NCBI RefSeq assembly: GCF_000330505.1
Contig: NW_004443770.1
Span: 404,614 to 468,613 of the forward strand
Origin: Entamoeba invadens IP1
Taxonomy: Eukaryota > Evosea > Mastigamoebida > Endamoebidae
Direction of reading: 5' to 3'
DNA: 64,000 bases
The number at the start of each line of letters is the position of its first letter. Positions within the stretch are counted from its first letter, which is position 1. Positions 1 to 10,233 of the stretch are shown in pieces. Made by a program: the position numbers and the translations under genes. The notes under the pieces are model-generated. The model was not told the origin of the DNA. It saw only the letters and a list, made by a program, of their open reading frames with translations, and searched no databases.

Positions 1-647
1 TTGTGTTTTTTATCCTGTTAGTAGCATTTACTCTGGCAAAATCAGAGAAGAAAAAGGAAGACACTGAATCATATAAAGATATTACACTTCCTGACTCAGT
101 GATTAAATCGAAACTGAGAGTTGCAAGAAGACTTGAACAACAATTGAAAATGAGTTCAGCCGACGCGAAGCACGCAGCGGAATCCATTTTGTCATCAATT
201 GATGAGACTGCGATAAATCCAACACTTGAAAGAGCAAAGGCCGTTGCTTCGAAGGTGAAAAAGGCGGCTAAAGTGACTGAAAAACATATGAAAGGGAAGA
301 AATTGTGTGGCGATGAATTGATTAACTTGGCTAAGATGTACGACGACAAAATTAAAGTCCCCAAATTCGACATGACAAAATTGAACGACATGATCGACGC
401 GGCCGTGAAGAAATACACCGTAGCAAACAAAATGAAGAAGGTCAAGTGTATGCTGAAGAAGGCAAAGAGAGAAGGACTGAAAATCGAAGCACCCAAATCC
501 GATATTAAAAGACCACTCAAACTGACTTTGGCTCAACAATATCCACAAATCGCAAAGCTCATACCTGAAACAGACTCTTTCATTGACTTCAAGGAAAAGG
601 AAAACGCAAAACAAATGATTCAGAACAAACTCATTAAGAATAACTAA
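1..647 (+). CDS. Secreted lysine-rich coiled-coil protein, 5' truncated by window edge
   Basis: The reading frame is already open at base 3 and runs to a TAA at 645-647, giving about 214 residues; the initiating ATG lies left of the window. The visible N-terminus (FFILLVAFTLA) is the hydrophobic core and cleavage region of a signal peptide, so the product should enter the secretory pathway. The mature part is rich in Lys, Glu and Ala with heptad-like helical stretches, and has only two cysteines (in KKLCGDEL and VKCML). No catalytic motif is visible. It resembles in style the two long secreted coiled-coil proteins at 7749-9575 and 10234-12171, which may be relatives, but no clear alignment was established. 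Function unknown; a surface, vesicle-content or cyst-wall structural role would be speculation. Confidence 0.7.
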   Translation, partial: VFFILLVAFTLAKSEKKKEDTESYKDITLPDSVIKSKLRVARRLEQQLKMSSADAKHAAESILSSIDETAINPTLERAKAVASKVKKAAKVTEKHMKGKKLCGDELINLAKMYDDKIKVPKFDMTKLNDMIDAAVKKYTVANKMKKVKCMLKKAKREGLKIEAPKSDIKRPLKLTLAQQYPQIAKLIPETDSFIDFKEKENAKQMIQNKLIKNN

Positions 648-867
648 GAGCGTTGTGTTCTTTTTATTTATTTCACTTCGTAAAAATTACAAACACATTG
701 TGTAATAAATAACATTTATAATACCATTTTTTGTGTTTTTAATGGTGTTATACATGAATTAATTGATATCTATTATTTATACTATTGTAGATAATATTAC
801 TTGAGGAAGAAAAGTGTATTAAAATTAAAATAAAAATAATTTAATGAAACAAATGGCGAAATACTCG

Positions 868-2355
868 TCACATAAAATGACTTGATTTTGGCTCGAAGAG
901 TAATTTGGTCTGAATCTTCTTGTAGTACGATATGTTCTTTATCGAGTCAATGTGTGGAAGAATCCAATTCGACAATTTGACATGGTACTCTCTTGCTATA
1001 TTTCAGTACATATTTCTTAAACAAACAACAAACAGGAGTTTTCTAAGCACGTTTGAATAACATAGTTCGAGAACGATCCTTGCAAAAGCCTCTCAACATC
1101 TTTGTATTGTAGAAACTTGTCGAACATCAGTTCTTTCACACCAACCTCGTCCGACATCACAAGTTGCTCAATGACATTCGACGAGAATTTCTGTGTCGAC
1201 AAAACGATTAAGTCGTCAAGTATTATTTTCGTCACATCCATACAGACATGGTCCACATCAACTTTTAATATATACTGTACCACATAATTTCCATAAGGGT
1301 CTGTGATGATTTCAAGTGTGTTGCTAATCACCTTATCTACCAATTTGTTCAACTGACCTCTGTTCCCAAAGTCGATGCATCTCTGTACAACACAACACCC
1401 GTGTTTGTGTTCACAAATCTCGACGAAGGAATCTCCAAGTATGCCATCAAAAATGAACTTGTTTTGCTCTTTTGAAAATGTTTTAAGGCATTCTTGAATC
1501 ACATGATTGCCATTCCCATCAAAAACCAAGTCGACGATATGTGGTGAGAGTGATAGAATCAATTCATCTATTTCTGCTTTTGTGGTGGCACAGTTTATCA
1601 TCTTCTGTACACTTCTAGTCCCATGGATATTTTTAGAAATGATTCCGATATTGTTCGACACGCATTTCAATATATCAAGGCGTTGTTCATCATCAACAAC
1701 TTCAATAAGTTTCTGGCACAAGTAATTCCCGAACTGGTCAGCAATGAGGTTGTTCATTATAGGGAGCATTCTTTCATATATTTCGTCTATTGCATCATCA
1801 TCGTCGTCTTCTAGTTTTTTTTGGAGACACCGACACCCAAACTGGTCGCAACACATCTTTAAAAATTCATTGTCGTCGATGTTCTCCATTTTAGTCATAT
1901 CACCAACATCGGTATAACTCTGAAAAGTGCCAAATTGTTGTTGTACTTGATCCCCAGGCTTTACATGAAGAAACTTACAGTTACTACCGAAGACACATTG
2001 TCCGAATTGATAGTACTTGCAAACTCTTTGTGTTTTGGGCACAAAAGAAGTTGAAGCATGTCTATTATCTCTATACGGTGTCATCGTTTCTCGCTTGGTG
2101 AAGACCAATTCTTTTTGTTCCGCGTTTGTGTTTGGTGTTTGTGGTGCCGTGAATGAGGAGTGAGTCGGTTGGTCGTCATCCAAGAGTTGGTTAATAAATT
2201 CTGGGATTTCTTCTTGTCGTTCATCTGGAAGAGGTGATCCTCGTGGACTCTTTTATATTAGAAAAGTTCTTTGATGAAAAGAAACAAACGTCGAATGGAG
2301 CATACCTCTCGCGACCACTTGGAAATAGCGGGAATTCCTCGCTCAGCCCCATCAT
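868..2355 (-). CDS. Pumilio/PUF RNA-binding protein with CCCH zinc finger (3 exons)
   Basis: Predicted 469-residue protein, complement(join(868..995,1034..2249,2290..2355)). Introns are 40 nt (GTTTGT...AAAAG) and 38 nt (GTTTGT...TATAG). Without them the frame lacks a Met start and stops just after repeat 8; with them it gains an MMGLSEEFP start and the usual helical PUF C-terminal cap. A CCCH finger (C-x7-C-x5-C-x3-H) lies near residues 98-117. Eight PUF repeats follow from about residue 150, with recognition pentads CRCLQ, NYLCQ, TRSVQ, NHVIQ, CCVVQ, NYVVQ, SNVIE and NYVIQ. PUF proteins bind mRNA 3' UTRs and repress or destabilise transcripts in the cytoplasm. An acidic Asp run is inserted between repeats 1 and 2. 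The coupling of a CCCH finger to a PUF domain is unusual compared with animal Pumilio. Confidence 0.92.
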
Positions 2356-3037
2356 CTCCTTTTTCTTTTTAAGTTACTTGTTCTCATTCGACTTTTGACG
2401 ATTTATAATCCTTTATATGTTCCGTCGTTCTGACGAAACGAAATGGGTGATTTGGATTGTTCTCAAAGTCTCATGGTTACAATCTTTTTAGAATTGTCAA
2501 GAATTACAATATGTGCCTTTATTCTTTTATTGAAAGAAGAATCACAAAACGGTTTATTGTTTATAAATCTAATATTTTTATTATTTGATTATTAACATGT
2601 TTCTTTCTTATTGATTGATGCGACACTTTTAGGATTAGATAACTGATAATCTTATTATGTTTTTAGAAATAACAATATGTAGTTAATTGGAAACACGTTG
2701 TTTGAATTCACCAATTTAACCACAAAATAACAAATAACAATAAAGCTAAATAACGGGTTTATCTCGTTATTCTATTTTTGTTTTTTACTAATATATTATA
2801 GTTTAAATAAACCAAATTAATTATTAAATATTTGTTTGTGAATCTAATTAATTTATATTAATAGAAATATAAAACCATTATTTAAATATAATAATTAAAA
2901 CAATTATTTTTTTTATTTCATTTTATTTGTTTATAATTTAAATATTTATAGTTTGTTTGTATTAAATATAAATATTAAAAAATGTTAAACCATCATACAA
3001 TAATAATAAAAGATTAATAAAAAATTAGAAATAATAA
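2356..3037. other. Intergenic, AT-rich
   Basis: This stretch separates the start of the Pumilio gene from the 3' end of the FYVE-like gene, both on the minus strand. It should hold the Pumilio promoter. The distal part is almost pure A/T with long T and A runs. I see no open frame, RNA gene or repeat in it. Confidence 0.6.
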
Positions 3038-5227
3038 TCATTTCAAATTTTTAATTTTTGATTTGTATCTTGCAAATACATTGGCGTGTTTAGTGGTACA
3101 CTCTTCAACACAGACAGAACATGCTGCAATCATATTATTCATAACAGTTTTTGAGTCTTTGTCGAGTGTTTCAGCCTTTTTCTTCATAATAATGAGTTCA
3201 TTTGTCATAATTTCAAGTTCTTTGACGTATTCATTTTCTTTCTCGTCAAACCGTTTTAAGTCGTCTTTATCTTTTAATTTATCAACGATCTCTTCGATCT
3301 CGTTGAGGCAGCTTGTGACTTTTTTTGCTTCGTCTTGACTTTTTGAATCAAATACGCCCGAAAATTCATGATTTTTTGCTTCTCTTCGAGTTTTTTCACT
3401 TTTTCTTCTAGTGGCCAAATAACATTTTTTGCATAACACGATTTTGACGTATTCGGGCGTTGGGTCCATAATCCCCATAATTAAAGTTGGGGCAATAGTT
3501 GTGTGAAGACTACAACCAATACAACACTTTCTCAAGCACACCTCACACGTCACATTCATATAATCTCCACCATTCATATAAATATCACAGACGGGACAGA
3601 CTTGATTAACTCCGACCTCTTTTCTTGCAAACAAAAAATTTGTTTTCGAAGGTTTTTTATTCAAAAAATTTTCAAGGCCTTTAGTCATCACCATTTCGTC
3701 ACTTTTCACCGCCTCCAACGCACTTTTCCTCTTTTCAAAAAATTGCAGTGTATAATCCTTAGTTTCCCCAATGTGCTGGTTCTCATTCTCGTTGTACAGT
3801 TGTTTGCACTCTTTACATAACACGTAAGGCTTTAGCGCCTGTTTCTTACTCATCAGACTTTTATATGTCGGTATAACTATTTCTAATTCACTCTTATGTT
3901 CTACACAATACGCTACATGGCAGATCGAACAGACACAAAACTCTTCGGGAGATAAAGATGTCGTTTTATTACAATTGGGATATGAACACAAGGGTTGTCC
4001 CATCATAGTGTACCGGGTCTTTGTCTTCTTTACTGTTTGTGTGCCTTCTCCTCGAGGAGGTTCAGGACTTAGATACTGTTTCTCGGTACCCCTTCGGACA
4101 GCTTGTGATCCAAACAAGGAGAGGACAGTTTCTGTTGTTGTCTTTGGTTGTTTTTTGATGTCCAAAGGAACAAAGCCTTGGAGCTCTTGGTTACTCGTTG
4201 GCTCCTTTTTCTCAGTCACTGGAGTTGGTATAGTACTTTGAATAGTTGTTTTGTTATTTGGTATAGTTTGAAGTTGGTCTTTGTTTAATGAGACGGGATT
4301 AGTATTTGGAATAGTTAATTTATTTAATTTAATGATTGAAGTATCGTTCTGAGTAGTAGTTATAGTAAGTCCTGATTGTGGATTTGGAATAGTATTTTGT
4401 ATAGGTATATTACTATTTAATTTAGTTTCAAGTTGAGTCTGTTCGACATGCATCTCTTTTTTATTCTCGATAGTAGAAAGTTGAGTAGGCAAGGGTGACT
4501 GCACTTGATTTTCTATTGGATGAACACCTTTCTCTTGGTCTTCGTCTTTAGACTCATGAAGATCAACAGAAGCAAGAGGAATTGGGGATGGGATCTCATT
4601 ATTGACAATTTTTGGTTGTTCAAAAGAATGGAGCACACCATTAGGTTGAACTTGAGGTGGTTCAATTGGTACATTTTTAAAGTATTGACTTTGTGGATTC
4701 ACATAATTGAAATTTTGTTGGTCGTAACAATTTTGGTAAGGATATAATACTGAACCTTGTATCATATCATCCGGACAATCTATTTCAGGAACCGTGAACT
4801 CTGGGTCGTCATCGTCTTGTTGTTCCATGGGAACATTTTGAGCAGGAAGAGTATTAGGTTTTTTAATAGTTTCGGAATTATTAACTATAGTTTCTTTTGG
4901 TTGAAGAGATGATTCTGGCAATAGAGACATTTGCTTAGTTAAAGGTTGAGTATCAACCTCTTTTATTTGTTGTGGTAAAGAGGTTTTGGTATCCATTTTC
5001 TTTGATTGAATTTCGACTTGAGGAGTTAAGCCTTGGAGCTCCAAAAGTTCATTAAATTCTATTGACTTTTGTTTGAGCGAAGCTTCTTGTTTCTTCAATT
5101 CGAATTCTTTTTCTTCAACAAGTTTCTCTCTGCGCTCGACCGCTAACTCCCGTTTTGTTAAATCACTTTGAAGTTGTAACAGTTGCACTTCCCACAACTC
5201 GATTTCGTGCAGAGACTTTGACTGCAT
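3038..5227 (-). CDS. Tandem FYVE-like zinc-finger protein with coiled coils
   Basis: A 729-residue single-exon protein. Residues 1-65 form a charged coiled coil. Residues 80-400 are Gln/Pro/Thr/Asn-rich low complexity. Two zinc-binding modules follow. The first (414-474) has C-x4-C, then C-x2-C-x4-C-x2-H, then C-x2-C. The second (544-602) has the classic FYVE cysteine spacing C-x2-C, C-x2-C-x4-C-x2-C, C-x2-C. The C-terminus (about 605-729) is again coiled coil with many Lys/Glu. FYVE domains bind PI3P on endosomes and phagosomes, but the basic R(R/K)HHCR signature needed for PI3P binding is not visible in either module, so lipid binding is doubtful. The likely role is a membrane-traffic or scaffold protein; a RING-like ubiquitin role is an alternative for cross-braced fingers. 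The upstream TTTGAACTTTAAAA resembles the Entamoeba GAAC/initiator arrangement. Confidence 0.65.
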   Translation of the reverse strand: MQSKSLHEIELWEVQLLQLQSDLTKRELAVERREKLVEEKEFELKKQEASLKQKSIEFNELLELQGLTPQVEIQSKKMDTKTSLPQQIKEVDTQPLTKQMSLLPESSLQPKETIVNNSETIKKPNTLPAQNVPMEQQDDDDPEFTVPEIDCPDDMIQGSVLYPYQNCYDQQNFNYVNPQSQYFKNVPIEPPQVQPNGVLHSFEQPKIVNNEIPSPIPLASVDLHESKDEDQEKGVHPIENQVQSPLPTQLSTIENKKEMHVEQTQLETKLNSNIPIQNTIPNPQSGLTITTTQNDTSIIKLNKLTIPNTNPVSLNKDQLQTIPNNKTTIQSTIPTPVTEKKEPTSNQELQGFVPLDIKKQPKTTTETVLSLFGSQAVRRGTEKQYLSPEPPRGEGTQTVKKTKTRYTMMGQPLCSYPNCNKTTSLSPEEFCVCSICHVAYCVEHKSELEIVIPTYKSLMSKKQALKPYVLCKECKQLYNENENQHIGETKDYTLQFFEKRKSALEAVKSDEMVMTKGLENFLNKKPSKTNFLFARKEVGVNQVCPVCDIYMNGGDYMNVTCEVCLRKCCIGCSLHTTIAPTLIMGIMDPTPEYVKIVLCKKCYLATRRKSEKTRREAKNHEFSGVFDSKSQDEAKKVTSCLNEIEEIVDKLKDKDDLKRFDEKENEYVKELEIMTNELIIMKKKAETLDKDSKTVMNNMIAACSVCVEECTTKHANVFARYKSKIKNLK

Positions 5228-6727
5228 TGTTTTTACTTGAGTTTTTTAAAGTTCAAATATTATAGAATTTGTTATTAGAATTTGTTTTATTAAAATGTTA
5301 TTACAATTATTAACAATTTTTTTATATATTATTGTTTTTTCTATTTTTAGTCGTTTGTTTTTATACTTATTTTTAATGTGGCTATTTTATTGGTAATAAA
5401 TCAATTTACTTTCTTCTTTATTATAAATAGAATTATTATTGGTTGATAGTACTATATTTTTACTATTAAAATTATTCAAAGATGTTAAAGAATAGAAATC
5501 TGGTAACAAAGACAGATTTAAAGACGATTTGGCAAAATTGGGATTATTCAATAATATATACATTATTTTATCATTTTAAAGCTAATACATAACAATTAAA
5601 AATTATAAAAAATAATACTATTTGCATACTACAAAATAATTGGAACAAACAAAATAATAATTCTATAACATATTGTATTAACACTTTAAACAACAATGAA
5701 CAAATATCAAGTGGTTTAAAAATCAGGAAATCTCGAGTTTATTAAATAAATTTCCGTTTTTTTAGAGTTTATTTCATTTGCATAAACAATACACAAGCCA
5801 AAAAAGGAAAAGCATCAAAATTTGTGTTAATATCCCTTTAATAACAGGCCAAAACAAAAATAAGGGAGTTATTTTAAGTGTTAATTACTAAAATTACTTC
5901 TTAATAATAATTTCCAAAAAGTTAAATAAAACTAATTAAAATTAATAATAATAAGTATAACATTTGGTTAAAAATAATTTTATTATTAAATTTGAATTAT
6001 AAATTATTCAAATTAAAAGTTGATTATAATTAATTATTATTATTATTTTAATTAAAATAACTATAATTAAATTGATAATATTGTAACTTTTTCTTAAACT
6101 TTTCGTACATTGTAATTTTTTATTATCCCGTTTTTTTAAAGAAATCATATATTTTATATACACGTTGTACTAACGTATTACCACTCATTTTTTACTATTT
6201 ATATTTACTTTGTTTTTAATTCATTTCTTCGGTGTTTTTTTATTTAAAAAACGGGCGTTTTCCTTTCAAAAAAAATATCACATTTCTAGATCTAAGTTAT
6301 GTTTTTGTTCCTTATTAAATAGACAGAATAAAGTAAGTTAATTATAGAAAAAGCATTTTTGAAATTATTTCAAAATATAATTAAATTGGATTAAATCCAA
6401 AAATGATTATTCTTATTATTTGGTATGGTAAAGTGGTTTGTTATTTTAACTATTATTTTTTTAACTTTCTATAGATCAATACACCAATTTGTTTTTTTTT
6501 ATTATTATTAATAATAATTTGGCATATTTTTTTATAATAATTCAAACAACTCCTTTTATTATAATAGAATTAGATATAAACTATTTATATACAAATAAAT
6601 AAGTAAAGAAAAACAATTTGGGAAAAAAACGCTTTATTGAATGCAATTCGGCGATTTATACGTTTCACCCTCACCCAAAAAATAATAGAAAAATAGAAAA
6701 AACCGAACTAAATAAAACTAAAAGCTA
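5228..6727. other. Long AT-rich intergenic region
   Basis: This 1.5-kb divergent spacer between the FYVE-like gene (minus) and the Ras-like gene (plus) consists of A/T-rich, low-complexity DNA (AATTAATT, TAATAATA tracts). It must contain both promoters. I found no gene, tRNA or inverted repeat of note. Confidence 0.6.
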
Positions 6728-7532
6728 ATGTCTAAGTTTGTTCTTATCACATATTACCAATTACTCTAACATTTCAGAGAAACGGCTCAACAGAATTCTG
6801 TCGGCGTTGTTCTTATTGGTCTGCCAAAGACTGGGAAAACGGCACTCGCCTGCCAATTTTGCGTTTGTGACATTTTTTTCATCTAACAGAGATATTCCAT
6901 ACTTTATAGTATTTATTTCTATTAAATATTAATAAATAGGACCAACCCGCTCCTACTGAGTACAATGCAACGACTATTGACACTCCAATGGATACCACTT
7001 TGACTATAGGAAAAGCAATGTATAACTTCACATTTGTTTGTTCTATTTTTAACATATGTAAAACACTGTTATTGAAGAATAGAATGACTGTTCTGGAAGT
7101 GCACTGTTAAACAGCAGAACCACTGCAAACACAATACTTTCTAAAGGGAAAATCCATATCTTTGTGGTCTCCCCAACTGAGTCAGACTCCGCAGAATACA
7201 TCCAAGGCTTCTTTAAAGACCTCACAAAAGACTCGGAACCCATTTACAGATTCGTCTTTGTCACTCATAAAGAACAAGAAGACAAAGACGGAGTCGTCGC
7301 AAGTTTAAAAGACTTCATCCCCGACGACTGTAAAATTTATCAATACGACGTGCTCAATCAAAAAGATGAAATTGTCAACAACTTCACGGATTTCATGAAG
7401 AGAGCACTTGTCGAACACAAAGAACTCTTCGAAGGGTGCCTCGCGACCGAAAAACCAAAAAAGGCACAACCCGCAGACTCGGCTAAACAAGGCGATGCTC
7501 CAAAAAAGAAAAAAGCCTGCTTGATCTTCTAA
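6728..7532 (+). CDS. Ras-like small GTPase with degenerate G4/G5 and CAAX box (4 exons)
   Basis: Predicted 212-residue protein, join(6728..6735,6778..6862,6940..7035,7083..7532). All three introns begin GTTTGT and end CAG or TAG, and the joins keep frame. Exon 1 is only 8 nt (ATGTCTAA). G1 is GLPKTGKT (Ras position 12 is Pro). The switch I region (TEYNATTID) aligns without gaps to Ras Tyr32-Thr35, which fixes the second intron. G3 is DCSGS instead of DTAGQ, so the catalytic Gln61 is Ser. G4 (NKxD) is replaced by HKEQ and no SAK-type G5 is visible. The C-terminus is polybasic followed by CLIF, a CAAX box that predicts prenylation and membrane attachment. It could be a nucleotide-locked or atypical signalling GTPase; the exact subfamily (Ras or Rho) is unclear. 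Confidence 0.85.
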
Positions 7533-7748
7533 CTTATGTTATCCAATTCATATTTTTGTTTTATTCTTTATTGCCAATCTAGAAGTATTTGGCTCTTACT
7601 TTCATCCACAAAGTAAATTTCATCGATCGTAAATTTAATTTCAAAAATTCGTTTGTTTCTAAAAAACTCGAAACCATGTGGTATTGTTCGTTGAATTATT
7701 ATTGCTCCATTCAGAAAAAGAAAGAAATAACAAGCGACAAAAAAGCAT

Positions 7749-9575
7749 TTACGGCAATTCAATTGGTTGGCACTTTGTGATTCCATATTTACCAGCAAAT
7801 GGGCAGCTGAATCCGGGCTTGCCGGGCTTGTGAATCATGTTGTGATATTTGTTATGAATGAAATCGTAACATTTTGTCAACTTGTTGCGGTTGACCTTTT
7901 TCCCACAAATAATACGCGCGATCTTTCTCTTTCGCGCCTCCTCGTCCATCTTCTTGTTCGCTACCTTTCTGAATCTGATGCACCTCTTCTTCCAAAGAAG
8001 CTCGCGCTTTGTCAAGAACATCTTGTTCAACTTAGCCTTGAGTTCGTTGATTCTCTTTTGTCTGCTCCTCTCTCTTATTCTCTTCATAACCATAATTTTG
8101 GCTAACGTCTTTTGATTCAAAATATCTTTCTCAACACCACTCAGTTGCATCTGTTTCTGCATTTCCTCCTCTTCCAATTTGTGGATTTTTAACTTGAACG
8201 AGTTGATCAATGTTCTCTTCTCATTTATCTCGTCGGCTTTTTCTTGTAACATTTTTCTAATCAAAAGGGCTTTCTTTTCAGCTCTGATCTTTTTCAAAGT
8301 TTCGGCACTCTTCTCGTCGTAAACTTTTGCAACGGTTTTAAGTCGTTTAAGCAAATCTCTGGCTTTGCAGTCAAGCGCCTTAATTTTTGTTTGCTCGTCC
8401 AATTTCTTCTTATAGATTGTCTGTTCTGCAAGTAACTTTTTCGACAACACATCCTTGAGCGCCTTGATCTTCAAATATCTAATTTGTGTTCGTCTCGCCT
8501 TGATCTGTGCGTTTCTCAGTGCAACTCTACGGATCCTTCTGCTTCTAATTGCCTTTTTCGCTAATTTTTCTGCCTCTGCGACTTCTCTCTTCGCTGTCAT
8601 CACCTCGCTTTTTAACTCTGCCGACTCGATTTTTCTCTTTCTCATAAAATCTTCCTTCTGCAACATCAAAGTAACCGCCTTATCTTTCAAGTCTTCAATC
8701 ATTCTTGCCTTTTGTTCAGCTTTCTTCAAGTTTTCTTCTTGGAGAAGCTTGTTATATTGGATGCCTTGCTTGACAATTTCCCTCTTGATCTCCTCTGCTT
8801 TTCTCATATTAAACAGTTCTCTCTGTGTCGACTCTATGGTCAAAAACTTCATCTTTCTCTCGACCTCAAGTTCCTTATTGAATTTTTCCAACTCAAGTTG
8901 TTGAAGCTTTCTCATCTCAACCTCTTTATTGACGAGTGAGTCTTTTCTCTCCTTTCTTTCCTTGTCGAACTTTTGAACCAACTCAAGCCGAGCCTTCTTC
9001 AGCGCTTTCTCCTCTTCGATTTGTTGTTTGATGGTGTCGGCCTCAACCTTTCTTCTCTTTTCCGCAAGTGACTTTTTGAGTTCGGCAATTGCTTTCTTCC
9101 TCTTTATTTCATCGATCTTGTCCCTCAACGCAATTTTTCTGTTGTACTCAATGAGCTCCATGTCCTGAGCGGTCGCGTTTTTGTCAGCAGTAAGTTGGTT
9201 GACCATCTCAGCCAGCGACGCGTTGGCAAGCACATTTTTGATTTTTGCACTCGAAAGCTTCCCGGCCAGCCGGGCTTTAGTTTCCAATCGTTCCGACATT
9301 TTTTCAATCTGAGTGATTGACGCCTTATGATTTTTGGCAAGGGTTTCCGTCGCCTTGTTAAGCGCAATCTCGGCCAATCTTTTCTGTTTTTTTATTTTCT
9401 CACTCTCAATCTCGGCGTCCGCAATTTCTTTGATTAAACTCGCGGTTTCGTTTTGCTCAAGCACTGATTTTTGAGTTCCCACAGTTGAATTTTGAGTTCC
9501 TTGTGTACCATTCGTGCCGTTGGTGCTTACAACTGCATTCACTGCCATTACTATCACAAAGATTAAGTAAAGCAT
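7749..9575 (-). CDS. Secreted long coiled-coil protein (Lys/Arg/Glu-rich)
   Basis: A 608-residue single-exon protein. Residues 1-18 are a clear signal peptide (MLYLIFVIVMAVNAVVST). A short Asn/Gly/Thr-rich segment follows with several N-glycosylation sequons (NGT, NGT, NST, NET). Residues about 45-550 are an almost uninterrupted charged coiled coil of Lys, Arg, Glu and Ala with heptad spacing. The last 55 residues hold four cysteines (ICGKK, TKCYD, FSCPF, TKCQP) and could form a small disulphide-bonded cap. No transmembrane segment or KDEL-type retention signal is present, so the protein is probably exported or stored in vesicles. It is transcribed away from another secreted coiled-coil gene at 10234-12171, suggesting a related, possibly co-regulated pair. 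No family is recognised and the function is unknown. Confidence 0.8.
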   Translation of the reverse strand: MLYLIFVIVMAVNAVVSTNGTNGTQGTQNSTVGTQKSVLEQNETASLIKEIADAEIESEKIKKQKRLAEIALNKATETLAKNHKASITQIEKMSERLETKARLAGKLSSAKIKNVLANASLAEMVNQLTADKNATAQDMELIEYNRKIALRDKIDEIKRKKAIAELKKSLAEKRRKVEADTIKQQIEEEKALKKARLELVQKFDKERKERKDSLVNKEVEMRKLQQLELEKFNKELEVERKMKFLTIESTQRELFNMRKAEEIKREIVKQGIQYNKLLQEENLKKAEQKARMIEDLKDKAVTLMLQKEDFMRKRKIESAELKSEVMTAKREVAEAEKLAKKAIRSRRIRRVALRNAQIKARRTQIRYLKIKALKDVLSKKLLAEQTIYKKKLDEQTKIKALDCKARDLLKRLKTVAKVYDEKSAETLKKIRAEKKALLIRKMLQEKADEINEKRTLINSFKLKIHKLEEEEMQKQMQLSGVEKDILNQKTLAKIMVMKRIRERSRQKRINELKAKLNKMFLTKRELLWKKRCIRFRKVANKKMDEEARKRKIARIICGKKVNRNKLTKCYDFIHNKYHNMIHKPGKPGFSCPFAGKYGITKCQPIELP

Positions 9576-10233
9576 GTTTTGAAAATTATGGAGTTTTGCA
9601 GTTCAGATCTTCTATTTTGGTTTTTTAATTATTTGTTTGATTTCTGCAAAATGGGATTTGAAAATGTGATTCACTTTTTTTTGTATAAATACAAAATGTT
9701 ATTATTATTGTTATTATTAATGTTATTCAATCCATATTCAAAAACAATGAAAATTTTTAATCAAAGAATTAAATTTGAGATATATAACATTTTATTTATT
9801 TTATGAGGTTGTGTTATGGCAAACAAAGAGAGGAGGATAATAAGTAATGTTGTGTTTTGACGAACTCGTAAATGAAAACGTAACTATTATTTTAGTTAAA
9901 TTAACCTATGAATAACTAGTTGAAATAGTGCCATTGATTTTGTGAAGTGTTTTGGACAAAAGAGAGAAGTTGTGTCCACGTGGATAATTCAAAAAGAGAG
10001 AATTGGTGTTATGGTAGTGAATTAAAATATAAAAATTAACACATTGGGCGATGATTTTTGACAGTGAATAAATAGAACAAAACAAAACAAATAAAAACGA
10101 GATTGTGTGCGCGGAATGAAGCTGTCAAATGGGATATTTAAGGGAGGGAAAAACAGAAAATAAAAAAGGAATCTCAAAAAAGGGCGAAGTTATTAATAGA
10201 GGAACTCGAACTCTAAAAATCATACTTTTACAC
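9576..10233. other. Divergent promoter region between two secreted coiled-coil genes
   Basis: The 658-nt spacer lies between oppositely transcribed genes for signal-peptide coiled-coil proteins. A frame in phase with the right-hand gene extends upstream to 10129, but those codons precede the signal peptide and are treated as leader. AAAAATCATA at about 10216 resembles the Entamoeba initiator AAAAATTCA just upstream of the chosen ATG at 10234. GATATTTAAG near 10131 resembles the GTATTTAAAG box but lies farther away than usual. Confidence 0.4.

Noticed and set aside
10129..10233. Upstream in-frame start extending the coiled-coil protein by 35 residues
   Set aside because: It would place a basic segment before a perfect signal peptide; initiation at 10234 is far more likely.
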